Below, one piece after another: positions 10,140 through 21,259 of a stretch of DNA of 64,000 nucleotides. Position numbers and translations under genes: made by a program. Each line of letters starts with the position of its first letter. Position 1 is the first letter of the stretch. Under the pieces are notes generated by a model. That model saw nothing but the letters and a program-made list of their open reading frames with translations, searched no databases and was not told where the DNA came from. The DNA is from Isochrysis galbana (lineage: Eukaryota > Haptophyta > Isochrysidales > Isochrysidaceae), in contig CM030940.1 in assembly GCA_018136815.1 (NCBI GenBank), positions 4,487,698 through 4,551,697 of the forward strand, given 5' to 3'.

Positions 10140-12850
10140 TGGCTACCTGTCGCGCTTCGGTGGCGGCAGGTGTCCCCCCCCCCGCCCCCGGTGGTCCGGA
10201 CCCCCTTAGGTCCGGAACCCCCCTCATCCACCAAAAAACAGGACCCTCATCGATCACCGATACCACCAACCTGACGGCACATCCCAGCCGCAGTTGGCAC
10301 CGCTCCTCCGCCCTCGGCGCTTCCTCAGTGGTCGCCGCCTTCGCCTCAACCTCCATCCTCCTCTCCCTACGCGCTGCTCACTCACCGCCGCCGTCACCCC
10401 CTCCCTCCCCCTCTGCCCGCTCACTGCCGCCGCCAGTGTATCCGTCCCCTCGCCATCCATCCGCATCCCTCCCTCTGCCTCTTACGGCACCGCCTCACCC
10501 ATCGTTGCCGCCGATTTCGAATCCTCCAGCGTCTCCCCTTCCTTCATTGCCACTGCCTTGGCCTTCATCACCGCCTCCCCATGCTCTTCATCGCCATCAA
10601 CTACGCCATCATCGCAACAGCGGCCGAGCCGCTCAGGGCGTGCTGTGCCGTTGCCCTCGAAAGCTGCGCGATTTCCTCTGCCGGCTGCTGTTGTCGACGG
10701 CGGCGTCAATGGTTGGATGCAGATGGCCTCGATGGTGACGGGTCCGGCCGGCGCGGTACTCTGACGCGGTAGCAGGCGGCAGCTCTGTGCGATGTGCGCA
10801 CTAGTGAGAGGTGGGAGGCGCGAGCGAGGACGACGGCTAGGAGGGCTCGGACTGGGGCACCGGCGACAAGAAGCCGGCCGCGCAGACGGCGGCGGCTGTG
10901 ACAGTGGCGGCAACGGCGGGAACCATGGCGGCCCGGAACGCGGTGGGAGTGGTGTGGGCGAAATCAGCGTTGGTGGAGGCGGTAGCTCGGACTTAAGCCG
11001 CTCCGATAGAGGTGGCAGCGCTCTGTGCACCGGCGGCTTGGATTGGATCGTGGCCCCTCAAGGGGCGGATCGGGGGCGTGGCTCGGCCGACAGCGGCTTG
11101 GTCGGCGGTAGTGGCGTCACCACTGCTGCGGACGCCTCGCGAGCCGCTGTCAGCGCGCACCGCTCCGCCTCTTCGGCCACCGCAGGCACCGTCGTCCGGC
11201 CCCCACTCTCTTCGCAGCTGCCCCATCAGCCCGCTGCGCCACCGCCAGCCAGGCCGCCGCCGCCACCCGCGTCGCTACCGCCACAGCCCAGCCCCTCCAC
11301 GTCCGAGCTCGTGCCGTCGCAGCCTGCCACGTGCGGGGCGGCTCTCCAAGCCGCCGCCACCGCCACTGCCTTTACCATCCGCACAACTGTCGCCACCGTC
11401 GGAGCCGCTGTCGCCCGAGCCACTGCCGCCGCCACGCGCGCCGCCGGAGCCACCGTTGCAGCCGCCGTCCGAACAGCTAGCGCAGCGGCTTCATTCGCCG
11501 CTGTCGTCGGACTCGCCGCTCGCGTTTCCTCCGAGTTCGCCGCCAGGGCCGCCACTCGCGGCGGAGCCGTTACTCGAAATGCCATCACTCCCGTCGCCGC
11601 CGGCGCGTCTCTCGCTCGTCCCCGGGCCGCCGCTCGGAGTGCGGCTGTCTCCGCCACTTGGACCGCCACCGTCCGAGCCACCGCCGTCTGCGCGGACGAC
11701 ATTGATAGCGGCAGCCCTGGCTTCGACGATGACCGTGCCCGCAGCGGCGGTGGCGGCGTGGAAGGGCGGCGATGGCGGCGACGCTCTGGCTGTATGTCAG
11801 GGCGGTGGTCGGGGCAGCAGCGCAGCTTGCGACAGCAGAGAGGGATGAGAGGGGGGCTCTAGGAGCGACAGCAATGGTGGCGGTTTGGACAGAGGCGGCT
11901 CGAACGGCAGCGGTGGCATCACAGGGGGCGGTTGCGGCGCCTTGAGCGCTGGCGGTGCAGACTGGACGGTCCGTGCGGCGACGGCAGCGGCTCGGGCGGC
12001 GGCGACGGCAGCTGGCACGACGGACAGTAGAGGTGGAGACTTGGACGATGGCAACGGCGGCAGCGCGATGGCTGGCGGCGACGGCCACAGCAGATCTTCG
12101 GAGGGCGGCGGCGCCGGGTGGAAGGCAAGAGGCGGCGGATGCGACTGCGGCTCGGGCGGGCCGAGCAGCAGCGGTAACGGCTCGGGTGGTAGCGACGGCG
12201 GCTGACACAGCGGCGAGAGTAGCTTGGCTAGCAGCTACGGCGGCGGCTCCAGCGGTGGCGGCAGGCAGCATCACGGGGAGCGGCGGCGGCGGCCCAGGCG
12301 TCGACTGTGGCTTGAGCAAATGTGGCATAGCCCGCGGCGGTAGCGGCTCGGACAGCGGCGGCGGCAGCCCGGATGCTGGCGGGGTCATCGGCGGCGACGG
12401 CCTCTCGGACGGCAGTGATGGCTTAAACGCCAATGGCCGGCATGGTAGCCCGGGCGGAGGCAGCGGCGGCGTGGACGGCAGCGGCTCGGATGGCGGCAGC
12501 TCGTGCAGCCGCGGCAGCGGCTCGGGCGACCACGGCTCGGGCGGTCTGGGCGGCGGCGGTGGCGGCTCGGATGGCGACGACGGTGGCTCAAGCGACGGTT
12601 GTCCGGTTGGCGGTGGCCCGGAAGAAGCACCGGCAGCTTGGACGGCGGCGGCTCGGAGGGCGGCGGCTCGAGCAGGGGTTGCAGTGGCTAAGGCCGCCAC
12701 GGCTCGTTCGGCGGCAACCATGGTGCGGGCGGCAGCAGTTCGGGTAGCAGCAAAGGGGTCAACTCCGGCGATGGTACTGGCATCACAGGAGGCGCTCGCG
12801 GCGGTGCGAGCGTCGGCCGCTGCTCGAGCGCTAGTGGCGTGAGCCGCGGT
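10140..12850. repeat. Degenerate GCC/GGC trinucleotide tract with strand switches
   Basis: The plus strand is C-rich (CCG/GCC) at about 10270-10800, G-rich to about 11050, C-rich again to about 11690, then G-rich to about 12850. Frames up to 378 codons are open on both strands and consist of Ala/Arg/Gly/Ser or Pro-rich residues with no domain. I regard these as composition artefacts. The C-rich parts resemble the tract at 16566-19680. Confidence 0.75.
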
Positions 12851-13027
12851 TGGACGCCAGCGGAGCTACGACTACTCAATTCCTTTACTGGCATGTCCTT
12901 CCCCCTCCCCAAATGGTATTTTTTGTCTCTAGAGCCCCCCCAAAGCTTGATCTGGGCCCATGGGGATGCCCTGCAGGCAAGAGGTACAAAAATATCATGG
13001 GGGTCCATCATTTACGACGGCCCCCCT
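12851..13027. other. Spacer before family A 5' module
   Basis: No gene. It contains CCCCAAATGGTATTTTT and a C-rich run just before the hairpin at 13028. Confidence 0.35.
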
Positions 13028-13707
13028 AAAACTATTGTTATAGTTTGAACTATGGAGCGTGCCGCGACCGCCCTCGAGCCCCAGGCGACCCTCGCCACCG
13101 CGCCCCACCTGGGACGCCCCACGCCGCCCGAGGCGGCTCGTCAGAAAGCCCTCTCAGAGCCCATCCAACCCATCCAAACCATACCCGCGCAAGCGCGCGG
13201 GGTGGCGAGCACTGGCACCGAACAGGTTGCCACCATGGCTCTGCGCATCATGCAGGGGGTCTTTGAGACCCCCTCCCTACAGTGGGAAACCTTCCCACCC
13301 CAAGAGCCAAGAGCACCTCATGTGGGAGGGTAGCTCAGCTGCCCTCCCCATGGTGGAAACCTCTACCATCAGTGCACCCAACATGGGAGGGCACTTCACA
13401 ACCATCAACCCCATACGGAGAGCACCCCATGCCTCTGTTTTCCAACTTGTTGACACAATTCTCGTCTTCACCCCACTCTTGTGGGCCACTAGTACCAATC
13501 ACTCAGTGCCCTGCCTTGGGCACTCCTTCAACACTTGACTCCCTCTCCCACTCTCCCTTCCCTCTACAACCAACCCAAACAGCACGAACCCCCTCGCCCT
13601 CTGTTCAAAGCACCAAAAATTTCAATTCAAGACACATGTTGATACACTTCCCGTTTTCACCCCACGCTTGTGGGCCACAAGTACCTACAACTCAGTGCCC
13701 TGGATAA
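13028..13707 (+). mobile_element. Upstream tandem 5' module of family A LINE
   Basis: It starts with the hairpin AAACTAT-TGTT-ATAGTTT (13028-13045), then ATG at 13052 and a 93-codon frame beginning MERAATALEP. Its sequence around 13320-13420 is homologous to 14000-14090 in the next module (VGGHFT-type block). Within it, a 60-bp segment ending CAGTGCCCTG occurs at 13450-13512 and again at 13638-13702. So two diverged 5' modules lie head to tail before the reverse transcriptase, as in LINEs with monomeric promoters. Confidence 0.6.
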
Positions 13708-13725
13708 AAACTATTGTTATAGTTT
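13708..13725 (+). promoter_or_regulatory. Perfect hairpin before MERAP ORF1
   Basis: AAACTAT-TGTT-ATAGTTT, seven base pairs, ending 5 bp before the ATG at 13731. The identical hairpin is at 13028-13045, and hairpins with different stem sequence precede the other MERAP starts. Confidence 0.7.
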
Positions 13726-13730
13726 CAGCG

Positions 13731-14192
13731 ATGGAGCGCGCGCCGACCGCTCCCACCTCCCAGCCCCCCGCCGCCACGACGCCCCACCGGGGCCGCCCCA
13801 AGCCGCCGGAGCCGAAGCGATCGCAGGCCGCCCCCTTGACTGACACGGACGTTGACATGATCTGCCCGCCCTCGCCTCCCCTCCAGCCACAGAAGCAGGG
13901 GACAGGAAGAGTCCTGTTCCCTGCAGACCAGCAGAACCAGATCCTGGCCCTGCCTCCTCTGCCCACCGGACCTCCACAACAACAAGGACTCCCCTTGGGT
14001 GGTGGCAGCTTTGCTGCCACCCCCATGGTGGCAACTCCTACCGGCAGTGCACCCCTCGTGGGCGGGCACTTCACACAACAAACACTCACAGGGGCCTTTT
14101 CGGCTTCCAACCCATATCTGAACAACAACCAGAAGTCGTACGCTGAGGCGGCCGGCCCCAAAGGAACGCCCCGGCGATTTACGCCGGGGTAA
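13731..14192 (+). CDS. Family A LINE ORF1 (partial)
   Basis: A 153-residue frame from ATG: MERAPTAPTSQPP, a basic Pro/Lys segment, TDTDVDMICPPSPPLQPQ, then a Gly/Thr/Asn-rich part ending RRFTPG and TAA. It has no RNA-binding domain that I can identify and is shorter than usual LINE ORF1 proteins, so the 3' part was probably lost with the endonuclease. The same start is used in the fused copy at 3962 (-). The frame stops just as the reverse transcriptase frame opens at about 14192. Confidence 0.65.
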   Translation: MERAPTAPTSQPPAATTPHRGRPKPPEPKRSQAAPLTDTDVDMICPPSPPLQPQKQGTGRVLFPADQQNQILALPPLPTGPPQQQGLPLGGGSFAATPMVATPTGSAPLVGGHFTQQTLTGAFSASNPYLNNNQKSYAEAAGPKGTPRRFTPG

Positions 14193-15700
14193 ATTGGAGC
14201 GACCCACAACCAACTCTAGAAGAAGACAAAATAGCTACCGACGATACCTCCATTGTGGCTTCGCTGCGGAGCTACTACGTTTGGTTGTTTAGCGAAAAGA
14301 CATCGCGCAATGCAGAGCCCCTCTTACACGCGCTGAGACAACGTCAGATACCGGAGAATCACAGATCCATTCTGGACAAGCCTATCGGCAGCTCCGAGAT
14401 CATTAGGGCTATACGACAAATGGCGAAAGGCAAATCCACGGGGCCGGACGGCATACCGATGGAATTCTACCAAAGTTTTGAAAAGATCGTAGCGCCACAC
14501 TTGACGGAAATGTTTCGGGAGGCATTCCGGAGAGGGGCTCTACCGGAAGACACGTGCTCCGGTGACATAACGCTTCTCTATAAGAAAGGGGACGCTAGGG
14601 ACCCAAGAAACTATAGACCTATTACACTGCTTCAAACGGATTACAAAATCCTCGCCAAAGTTTTAGCAAATAGACTCAAGAGATCGATTCACACGATTGT
14701 CTCTAAAGAACAAGTAGGCTTTGTGCCTAGGAGGATGATAGGCGAAGCCACTCATCTATTGAAGTTAGTCCAGGCTTACTTGGATGACAAGGAGGAGGAA
14801 GGCCTAGCCTTGGCGATAGACTGGGAGAAAGCTTTCGATAGAGTAAGTTGGGATTATTATCATGAAGCGATCCAAGCCTTGGGCTTCGGCCCCGGGTATT
14901 CTGGATGGCTAACGTTATTAACAAATGCGGACTCGCTCCCGACCCGATGGATCAAGGCCAACGGAAGGCGTAGCAACCCCTTCTCGATACACAGCGGCAT
15001 GCCCCAAGGATGCCCGCTATCGCCTCTCGCGTTTCTCTTAGTGGCCGAAGGCCTAACACGCCTGGTCAACGCCGATCCGGAGATGAAGGGAATCACGATA
15101 GGGCCTAGAGAGTTAAGACTCTCGCAGTTCGCCGACGACACGCAACTTCTAGCAAACTCATACGAGTCTTTGGGTAGAGCGATGCGTATACTTGATACTT
15201 GACGCATACGAGGATGCAACTGGAGCTAGAGTAAACAAAAGAAAAAGCATATTAATACGTATGGGAACGCTCTCAGGGACGCAGGTCCCCGACACGCTCG
15301 CCTACCTCAAAACGCTAGGAGAAGGCGAGTATGCCACCATCCTAGGGGTGCCCTTCTGTGAAGGACCGGACAACGGCACCTTTTGGGAACGGCTTTACGC
15401 AAAGCTCAAGAAAAAAGTTGCAGCGTGGAATGGAATCCAAAACCTCTCGATTCACGGGAGAGCCCTATTAGCGAACTTTATTATTTACGGGACGCCGAGA
15501 TACTGGCTATCCACCTCCACCCCGCCAACATGGTTCATGGAAGCTATCGACTCTGACGTTCAAGCTATTCTGTGGGATAGGAACCCGCGACTTCATGCGG
15601 ACGAGTTAGGCTCCTCGCAAGAGGGCAGGAAATGGATAACTTTTCCGGCGTACCCGAGAGTGGGAGCGAACGAGGACGGGCCCCAACTGGGAGTCGGGCT
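14192..15700 (+). pseudogene. Family A LINE reverse transcriptase, frameshifted
   Basis: Two overlapping frames make up the polymerase. The first (to 15202) carries the LINE order of motifs: GKSTGPDGIP, LLYKKGDARDPRNYRPITLL, DWEKAFDRVSWDYYHEA, SGMPQGCPLSPLAF and the catalytic QFADDTQLL. The second continues from about 15192 with YEDATGARVNKRKS, LGVPF and the thumb block ALLANFIIYGTPRYWL. The change of frame sits on a tandem 7-bp duplication at 15188-15201. Homology ends near 15700 (PQLGVGLL), so the C-terminal zinc domain is missing, and no apurinic endonuclease is found upstream. The element is dead as it stands. Confidence 0.85.
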
Positions 15701-16375
15701 ACTCCCCCCTCAAGCGAAAATACGCGGCCAAGCCGCAGGCGAAGCACCGCAAGAACGACCCCCCCTCCAAGCCCCCGACCACCCAACCCGGCCGGGCCTC
15801 ACCCGGCACGCCGAACGAAGATCACAAAACAGCGACCGTGGATAGACTTTTTATACATCCCAATGGCTCTCGCCCTAAAGCACTAGCAATACTAATTTTT
15901 AACAAATTTTTATGGGTCGCGGCGCGGCAAAGGAACGGGACAAGCGCCCACTCAAGACAGGACTCCCTGCCGCGGCAAGCGCAAGCAGCCTTCCCCCTTA
16001 TGCCACCCAGCTCTTCACTAGTTTTCTATACCTGCGCTAGCCGGAGGGCCCCTCCGCCCCTCCCTCCACACTCACACAGCCCCCCACTCCAGGATCTTAT
16101 TCTGGTCTCGCAGGCAAGGGGGCCTAATGGGAGGGTTAGACGTGAGGCCTACATAGAAATATGCATTTTTTTTGGCCCTTGGGGCAAGCCACAGTGTATC
16201 GTGAAGGGGTTGCCTAAAACTATTGTTCCCTGACACCGAAGAAAAAGGAAAGAGGGGGGGAAGGCGAGGATACGGGGCGACGGGAGAGAAGGGCGATGAC
16301 GGGCGAGGGTAGAATATACGTGAATAGCGATAGGTGTGTAGCGCTGAAATCTTCAGATCTTTTTTTTTCATGACC
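15701..16375. other. Junk between LINE fragments
   Basis: Arg/Pro-rich frames at the start are probably read-through. The sequence AGGCCTACATAGAAATATGCA (16146-16166) resembles the TIR of the element at 20833. CCTAAAACTATTGTT at 16215 is half of a family A hairpin. A T tract at about 16360-16368 looks like a LINE end. Confidence 0.4.
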
Positions 16376-16399
16376 CTATCAGTTTACTGATACTGATAG
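16376..16399 (+). promoter_or_regulatory. Family A hairpin variant
   Basis: CTATCAG (16376-16382) pairs perfectly with CTGATAG (16393-16399). It follows a T tract and TCATGACC, and precedes a LINE reverse transcriptase fragment. Its stem differs from those at 13028 and 35675. Confidence 0.5.
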
Positions 16400-16565
16400 T
16401 TGCCAAGATAGAAAAGAAAGCTACCATGTACACGCCGATCACGAGCAACCTGTCCATGCACGGGAGGACAAAAGTAGTTAACTTTCTCATGTACTCCGTC
16501 CCCAGATACTGGCTACAAACGCTGGCAGCCCCGAGATCATTCCACGCGTCCGTGAAAAAAGCCAT
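16400..16565 (+). pseudogene. LINE reverse transcriptase thumb fragment
   Basis: Translates to SNLSMHGRTKVVNFLMYSVPRYWLQTLAAPRSFHASVKKAI, matching 41225-41330 and 49380-49470. It breaks off abruptly at about 16565 into the GCC tract. Confidence 0.8.
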
Positions 16566-19500
16566 ACACGACCCGCCTCCGCTGTCATCGCCGCCGCAAT
16601 CACCACTGCCGCCGACACTGCCGCCGCCGTCACCATCGTCGCCATCAATTCCGCAACCATCACCCTTGTAAACACCTCTGCCACCACATTTGCCATCCCT
16701 GCTCTCGCCGGCGCACACACTACCAACCCCCCGTCGCCGACAAAACCGTCGCTGCCAATGTACTCTCCGCCACCGCGACCACTGCCGCCTCCCTCCTCTT
16801 CACCGCCAGGGCCGCCTCTGCCGTCGTCGAACACTCCACAGTTGTTGCCGCCGCCGCCACCGCCGCTACCTTGGCCGCCACCGACTCTGGCGCCCCCACC
16901 GTCGCAAATACTTGCGACGCCACCCATGGTCATATTGTTGCCCGTCGAGCACGACCACCACCGCCGCAATGGTCCTCGTCGCCGCTGCTGTCGCCACCTG
17001 CACCATCATCGCGACTACCGACGCCAGGTCGCCGCCAATGCCTGAGCTATCACCGTCGCCAGCGCCCGCGACAGCACCTCTGGTCACGCCACTACCCTCA
17101 GTGCCTGACGCATCTGCATCACGGTTGCCATCGCCGCTCGCACTGGCGCAAGTCTCATGCGCAGCTCCGCCGCCGCCACCGCTGCCAACGCCGCCGCCAC
17201 CGCTGCCAACGCCACCGCCACCATCACAGCCGGCTTCACCGCCGCCACCGCTGCCGCCACCGTCGCAGCAGCAGCCGCAGCAGTCGCAGCCGCAGCCACC
17301 GCCATTACTGTCGCCGCTAAAATCACTGCCGCCTTCATCACTGCCGCTGCCCTCGCCGCCATGGCCCCCATCCCCGCTTGCATCTCACCCTCGGCTCCGC
17401 TGCCCCCGCCTTTGCCTTCGCTCCCGCTGTCCTCATTTCCACCACCGCCACCGAAGCCGGCTTTGCCGCCCCTACCGCCGCATCCGGCCTCACCGCCGCC
17501 CTCACCGCCACCGCCACTGCTGCCGCCACCGCCACTGTCCTCGTCGCCGCCCTTGCGGCAACCACCTTCATCCCCGGCCCCATCATCACCTTCTTGTTCG
17601 ACTCCACTCTTGACCCCGCCCCCTCACCGCCGCCGCCTTCATCGCCGCGGCCCTCCTCGCCACCGCCCTTGTCCCCGCCTCCATCGCCGCCCCCACCCTC
17701 AGCTTCGCCTCACATCTGCCGCTTTCACCTCCGCCTCCTCGTTCTCGATCGCCCTTGCCACCACCCCTTCCCCTCCACCGCCCTCGTCGCCGCCGTTCAC
17801 ACCACCGACACCACCTTCCCTATTGCCGCCGGCTATGACGCTGCCTTGACCACTTCCGCCTCGCCGCCCTCGTGCTAACTGTCAACGTCGTCGCCACTAT
17901 CGCCCTCGCCACCAACTCTGTCACCACTTTTGCCCCCGCCGCCATCCACACTGCCTCCACTGCCCCTACCCGCACTGCCGCCACTGCAGCCACTGGACGT
18001 CACTGTCGCCGACGCCGCCCTCACTACTGTCGCCATCGCCGCTGCCACAATCACCGCCGCCGCCATCATCTGCGCCGCCACCATCGCCGCCGCCATCACC
18101 TCCGCCTCTCTCCTCTCCCCCGCCCTCGCTGCCATCGCTCGTCAACGCCACCGTCGCCGTCTTCGCCACTATCGCCCTCACCGCCGCCTCCCTCACCGCC
18201 GCCGCATTCGCCCTCGCCTCGGCACCCCTTATCTCGAAACACCTCACTTCTACCGCCCGCACTATCACTATTGTTGGCGCCACCCACGGCGATGCCGCCT
18301 TCGCAGCCACCATCTCCGCCGCCTCCTCTGCCGCCTTCGCCTACACCACCGTCATCATTGCCGCTCTCATCGCCGCACCCGTGTCGGCACCTCTACCCTG
18401 GTCACCGTACCCATCCCCGCTCCCAGCCTCGCCTCTGGCCTCTGCCTTCACTCCCGTCAGACTCAGCTTCGCCGAGCATGCCGCCGGCCTCGTTGCAGCC
18501 ATCGTCCTCATCACCGCCTCTGCCGTCGCCGCCATCACCGCCTCTGCCACCGGCCGCCCTCGCAGCCGCTGCCATCGCAGCTGCCGCCATCACCGACGCC
18601 GCCATCACCGCTGCAACCTTCACCGCCGCCCCCGCCCTCAACTCCTCCCCCGCCGCCTTCGCCAGCGGCTCCACCCTCACCCCCGCCGCCCTCACCCCCA
18701 CCTCCCCCGTCTGCAGCGGCCTCGCCGCCGTCCCCTCCACCTCCACCGCCCTCATTGCCGCCGTCCGCACCGACACCGATGCCATCGCCAGGAACGACGC
18801 CGTCACTGTTGTCGACGCCGACATCGCCACTGCCGTCACCGCCTCTGCCACCATTGTCGTCGCCATTACCGCCACAAGCTCCGTCACCACAATCCAGCCG
18901 CCTACGTCCTCGCCACCACGGACCCCGTCGCCGCCTCCGTCGCTGCTTGCGCTCTCGCCACGACGCTCGTCGCCCCCGCCCCCGCCGCTCTCGCCGCTTC
19001 CACCCTTGCCATCCTCACTCTTACTGCTGACGCCGTCAACTCGCCTCGCCGCCCCCTCCCTGACCATCATTGCTGTCCACCACTATCCCCCTTGACTCTG
19101 CCGCCCTCATGACCGCCTCCGTCACAGCTTCCGCCCTTGCCATCTCTGTAAGGCCCTGCCGCTGCCCATGCCACTGCCGACCGAGCAACCGCCACCGCCA
19201 CAGTCTCCGCAGCCGCCCTCATCCTCTCCGCCACTCCCCAAGCTTCCATTCCCCACGCCACCACCTTCCGAGCGCGCGAAGCCTGACAGCCGCTCACCTG
19301 CCAGCAGCTGCCGCCGTGCTTCTGATCTCCCTTTCTCCCACGTCACTGTCGCGCCTGACCCGCCCCACATCCCTGTCCAGCCTCCCCATCGATGTCCATA
19401 CTGCGATGCCCCATTCACTTATCCCTTTGGCCACCTCATCCCAGCCGCTACTGCTCCCCTCGACCTTACCACTCTCAAATTCCTCCCCATATCCCTCTCC

Positions 19501-19680
19501 CCCTTCCATCTCCCCTCTTCGTGCGCCCTGCCCGTGCGCGGAACGCCGTCACCACCGCAGCCCCGCGCGCGTCACCACCGCAGCCCCGCGCGCGTCACCA
19601 CCGCAGCCTCGCGCGCGTCACCACCGCAGCCCCGCGCGCGTCACCACCGCAGCCCCGCGCGCGGCTCGCCATCCATCTCG
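16566..19680. repeat. 3.1-kb degenerate GCC/NCC tract
   Basis: The plus strand is a long imperfect array of GCC, ACC, GTC and ATC triplets. All three plus frames are open over hundreds of codons (Pro-rich; Ala/Thr-rich; Arg/His-rich), which is what a period-3 repeat gives and not evidence of protein. A related segment at 21260-21400 carries the same sequence order, so parts of the tract have been duplicated as units. Confidence 0.8.
19549..19666. repeat. Five copies of a 23-bp minisatellite
   Basis: Unit GTCACCACCGCAGCCCCGCG plus CGC, copies spaced exactly 23 bp (19551, 19574, 19597, 19620, 19643), one with a single C to T change. Confidence 0.95.
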
Positions 19681-20077
19681 GTCCCGCCGGCGTGACGCGC
19701 CCCGCTCGCACCCTACGGCAGCCCGCCGCCCTCTCTTTCCCCCCCGCGTCAGAGTTTTCTTGCTGTGGTAATAACCCTACTACGTACCCGGTCAATTCCT
19801 CGCGCCGGCTCAATCCCTTCGGCACCTGTCCTTCGCAGCCAGGGGGGGCTGTGGAGGAGGGCTAGGCTAGCTGGTGCAGTTGAAGTGGCGCCCGAGGCCT
19901 CCCACCCGCGTTACATGTGATTCGCGTGCAGTGCGGTAACAAAGTGGCACCATAGTGGTAGTCACTATGGCAAAAGGATGTCGCATCTCTGCGAATCGAC
20001 GTCCGCGGATATGATTCATGATTCTCTCTCTATCTCTATGAAGACGAACCAAGAATGTAGCAGCAAGCATCCGGCTC
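19681..20077. other. Unassigned region
   Basis: CGTCAGAGTTTTCTTG at 19747 is a relative of the putative LTR edge at 6130 and 6341. No gene seen. Confidence 0.35.
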
Positions 20078-20200
20078 GCTGAGGTACACCGGACACCCTC
20101 AGACGTCGACACCCTAATGCTAAGCCTGACCCCCGTCTTGCCTCCGCTGAGGTACACCACCGGACACCCTCAGACTACGTCTGACCCCCGTCTTGCCTCT
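20078..20200. repeat. Tandem duplication around GCTGAGGTACACC
   Basis: A segment GCTGAGGTACACC...GGACACCCTCAGAC...TGACCCCCGTCTTGCCTC occurs twice in a row with small insertions and deletions. Confidence 0.75.
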
Positions 20201-20379
20201 TGTGGTTCGGGGGAGAACCGCCCCAAGCGTTCCTTCCCCCCCCCCCCCCCCCTCTCTCTCTGGAGTGGAGTGGCTGTGGCTGTGGGTGAGGCTTGTGATT
20301 CAAAAGGTTGTTGAGAGATTAAGTTTATACTTGGTCGCGGTGGAGCGTGCCGCGGCGACTACCCTCTCCTTCGGGCCGC

Positions 20380-20460
20380 ATGGAAGGCCGCATCGATGTG
20401 GAAGAAACACTCCAAGCTATCCGGGGCATCGGCCCCGGCAAAAGTGCGGGCCAGGATGGA
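20380..20460 (+). pseudogene. Family B LINE reverse transcriptase fragment
   Basis: Translates to LEGRIDVEETLQAIRGIGPGKS and AGQDGL, matching 40150-40240. It is preceded by TTTATACTTGG and a GTGGAGCGTGCC sequence like the family A start. It is joined at about 20461 to a different element. Confidence 0.7.
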
Positions 20461-20690
20461 CTGTCACTCTGCCACGGGCCCTACTCGTTGTATCGTCGAT
20501 TCCGCCCTCGCCGTCAACAAGACTCTCGCGGACACGGGAGCCGGCCTCTCGGTTGTAACCACTGAGCTGTTGGCCGCACTACCCCGCGACGCTTGCGTCT
20601 TAGTCGAACACGCTTCGGACCGACCTGCCGTTGTCGGACCGGATGACCGGATGAAGTCGCGTTCCGTCAAAAGAGGGCCAGGTGATAGTT
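20461..20690 (+). pseudogene. Gypsy-like retropepsin fragment
   Basis: The frame reads IVDSALAVNKTLADTGAG then LSVVTTELLAALP. The DTGA motif preceded by hydrophobic residues and followed by a Leu-rich stretch is the active-site region of Ty3/gypsy aspartic proteases. Only the first half of the protease is present, and the join to a LINE fragment upstream shows a chimera. Confidence 0.6.
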
Positions 20691-20832
20691 TTGTTTTTCA
20701 CTCAGAATGTTATATTAGTATAGGCGCAAAGACGCGGCGCGTGCGCATAGCAACTTTTCCCCCCACGGTACCACTCTCCGGAACACGTCACAGAACTAAG
20801 TTTTCATCTTGCCCTCACTACTGCCGCCGTCG

Positions 20833-21259
20833 CTAGGCCCAGGTAGAAATATGCAGCATATGCAATTGCAATTGCATATTTGGGTAGATTTGTCAGATCT
20901 GCATATGTCGGGGACCAGGTGTGCGCCTCTTTGATGTTGCGCTTCAATCGCAATCAGCGCCAGCGGGAGCGTGGAGCGTGAGTAGCAAAGCGTGAGTGTG
21001 CTCATGTGTTAGCTTTGTGAGCATGTGAGCAAGTGTGTGTGCGTGTGCTATCTACCTCTACCTACCTCAATAATGCTCTCTCTCGGTCTCTCCACTCCCA
21101 TACTATTGATTGATTGGCAATTCGCACGTGTCTCGTGCCTACACATATAAAATATGTACTGCATATTTTTTGCATATTTGGGTGACGAGCTGCATATTTT
21201 TTGCATATTTTCTCTGCATATTTGGGTAACAAAAACTGCATATTTCTACTTGGGCCTAG
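20833..21259. mobile_element. MITE-like element with TIRs and TSD
   Basis: The ends are inverted repeats of about 24 bp with one mismatch (CTAGGCCCAGGTAGAAATAT at the left; the reverse complement, with A for G, at the right). The direct repeat CCGTCG flanks the element (20827-20832 and 21260-21265). Inside, GCATATTT and GGGTA/GGGTG motifs recur in both orientations near the ends. There is no transposase frame. The joined flanks align with an uninterrupted sequence at about 18017-18072, which serves as an empty site. This is a non-autonomous DNA transposon by structure; the superfamily is unknown. Confidence 0.8.

Noticed and set aside
10792..12842. Frames of 295-378 codons on both strands in the GCC/GGC tract
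   Set aside because: Open frames in several phases at once, Ala/Arg/Gly composition and no domain indicate composition artefact.
16690..19771. Pro-, Ala/Thr- and Arg/His-rich frames up to 407 codons
   Set aside because: All three phases of a period-3 repeat are open; no start context or domain.
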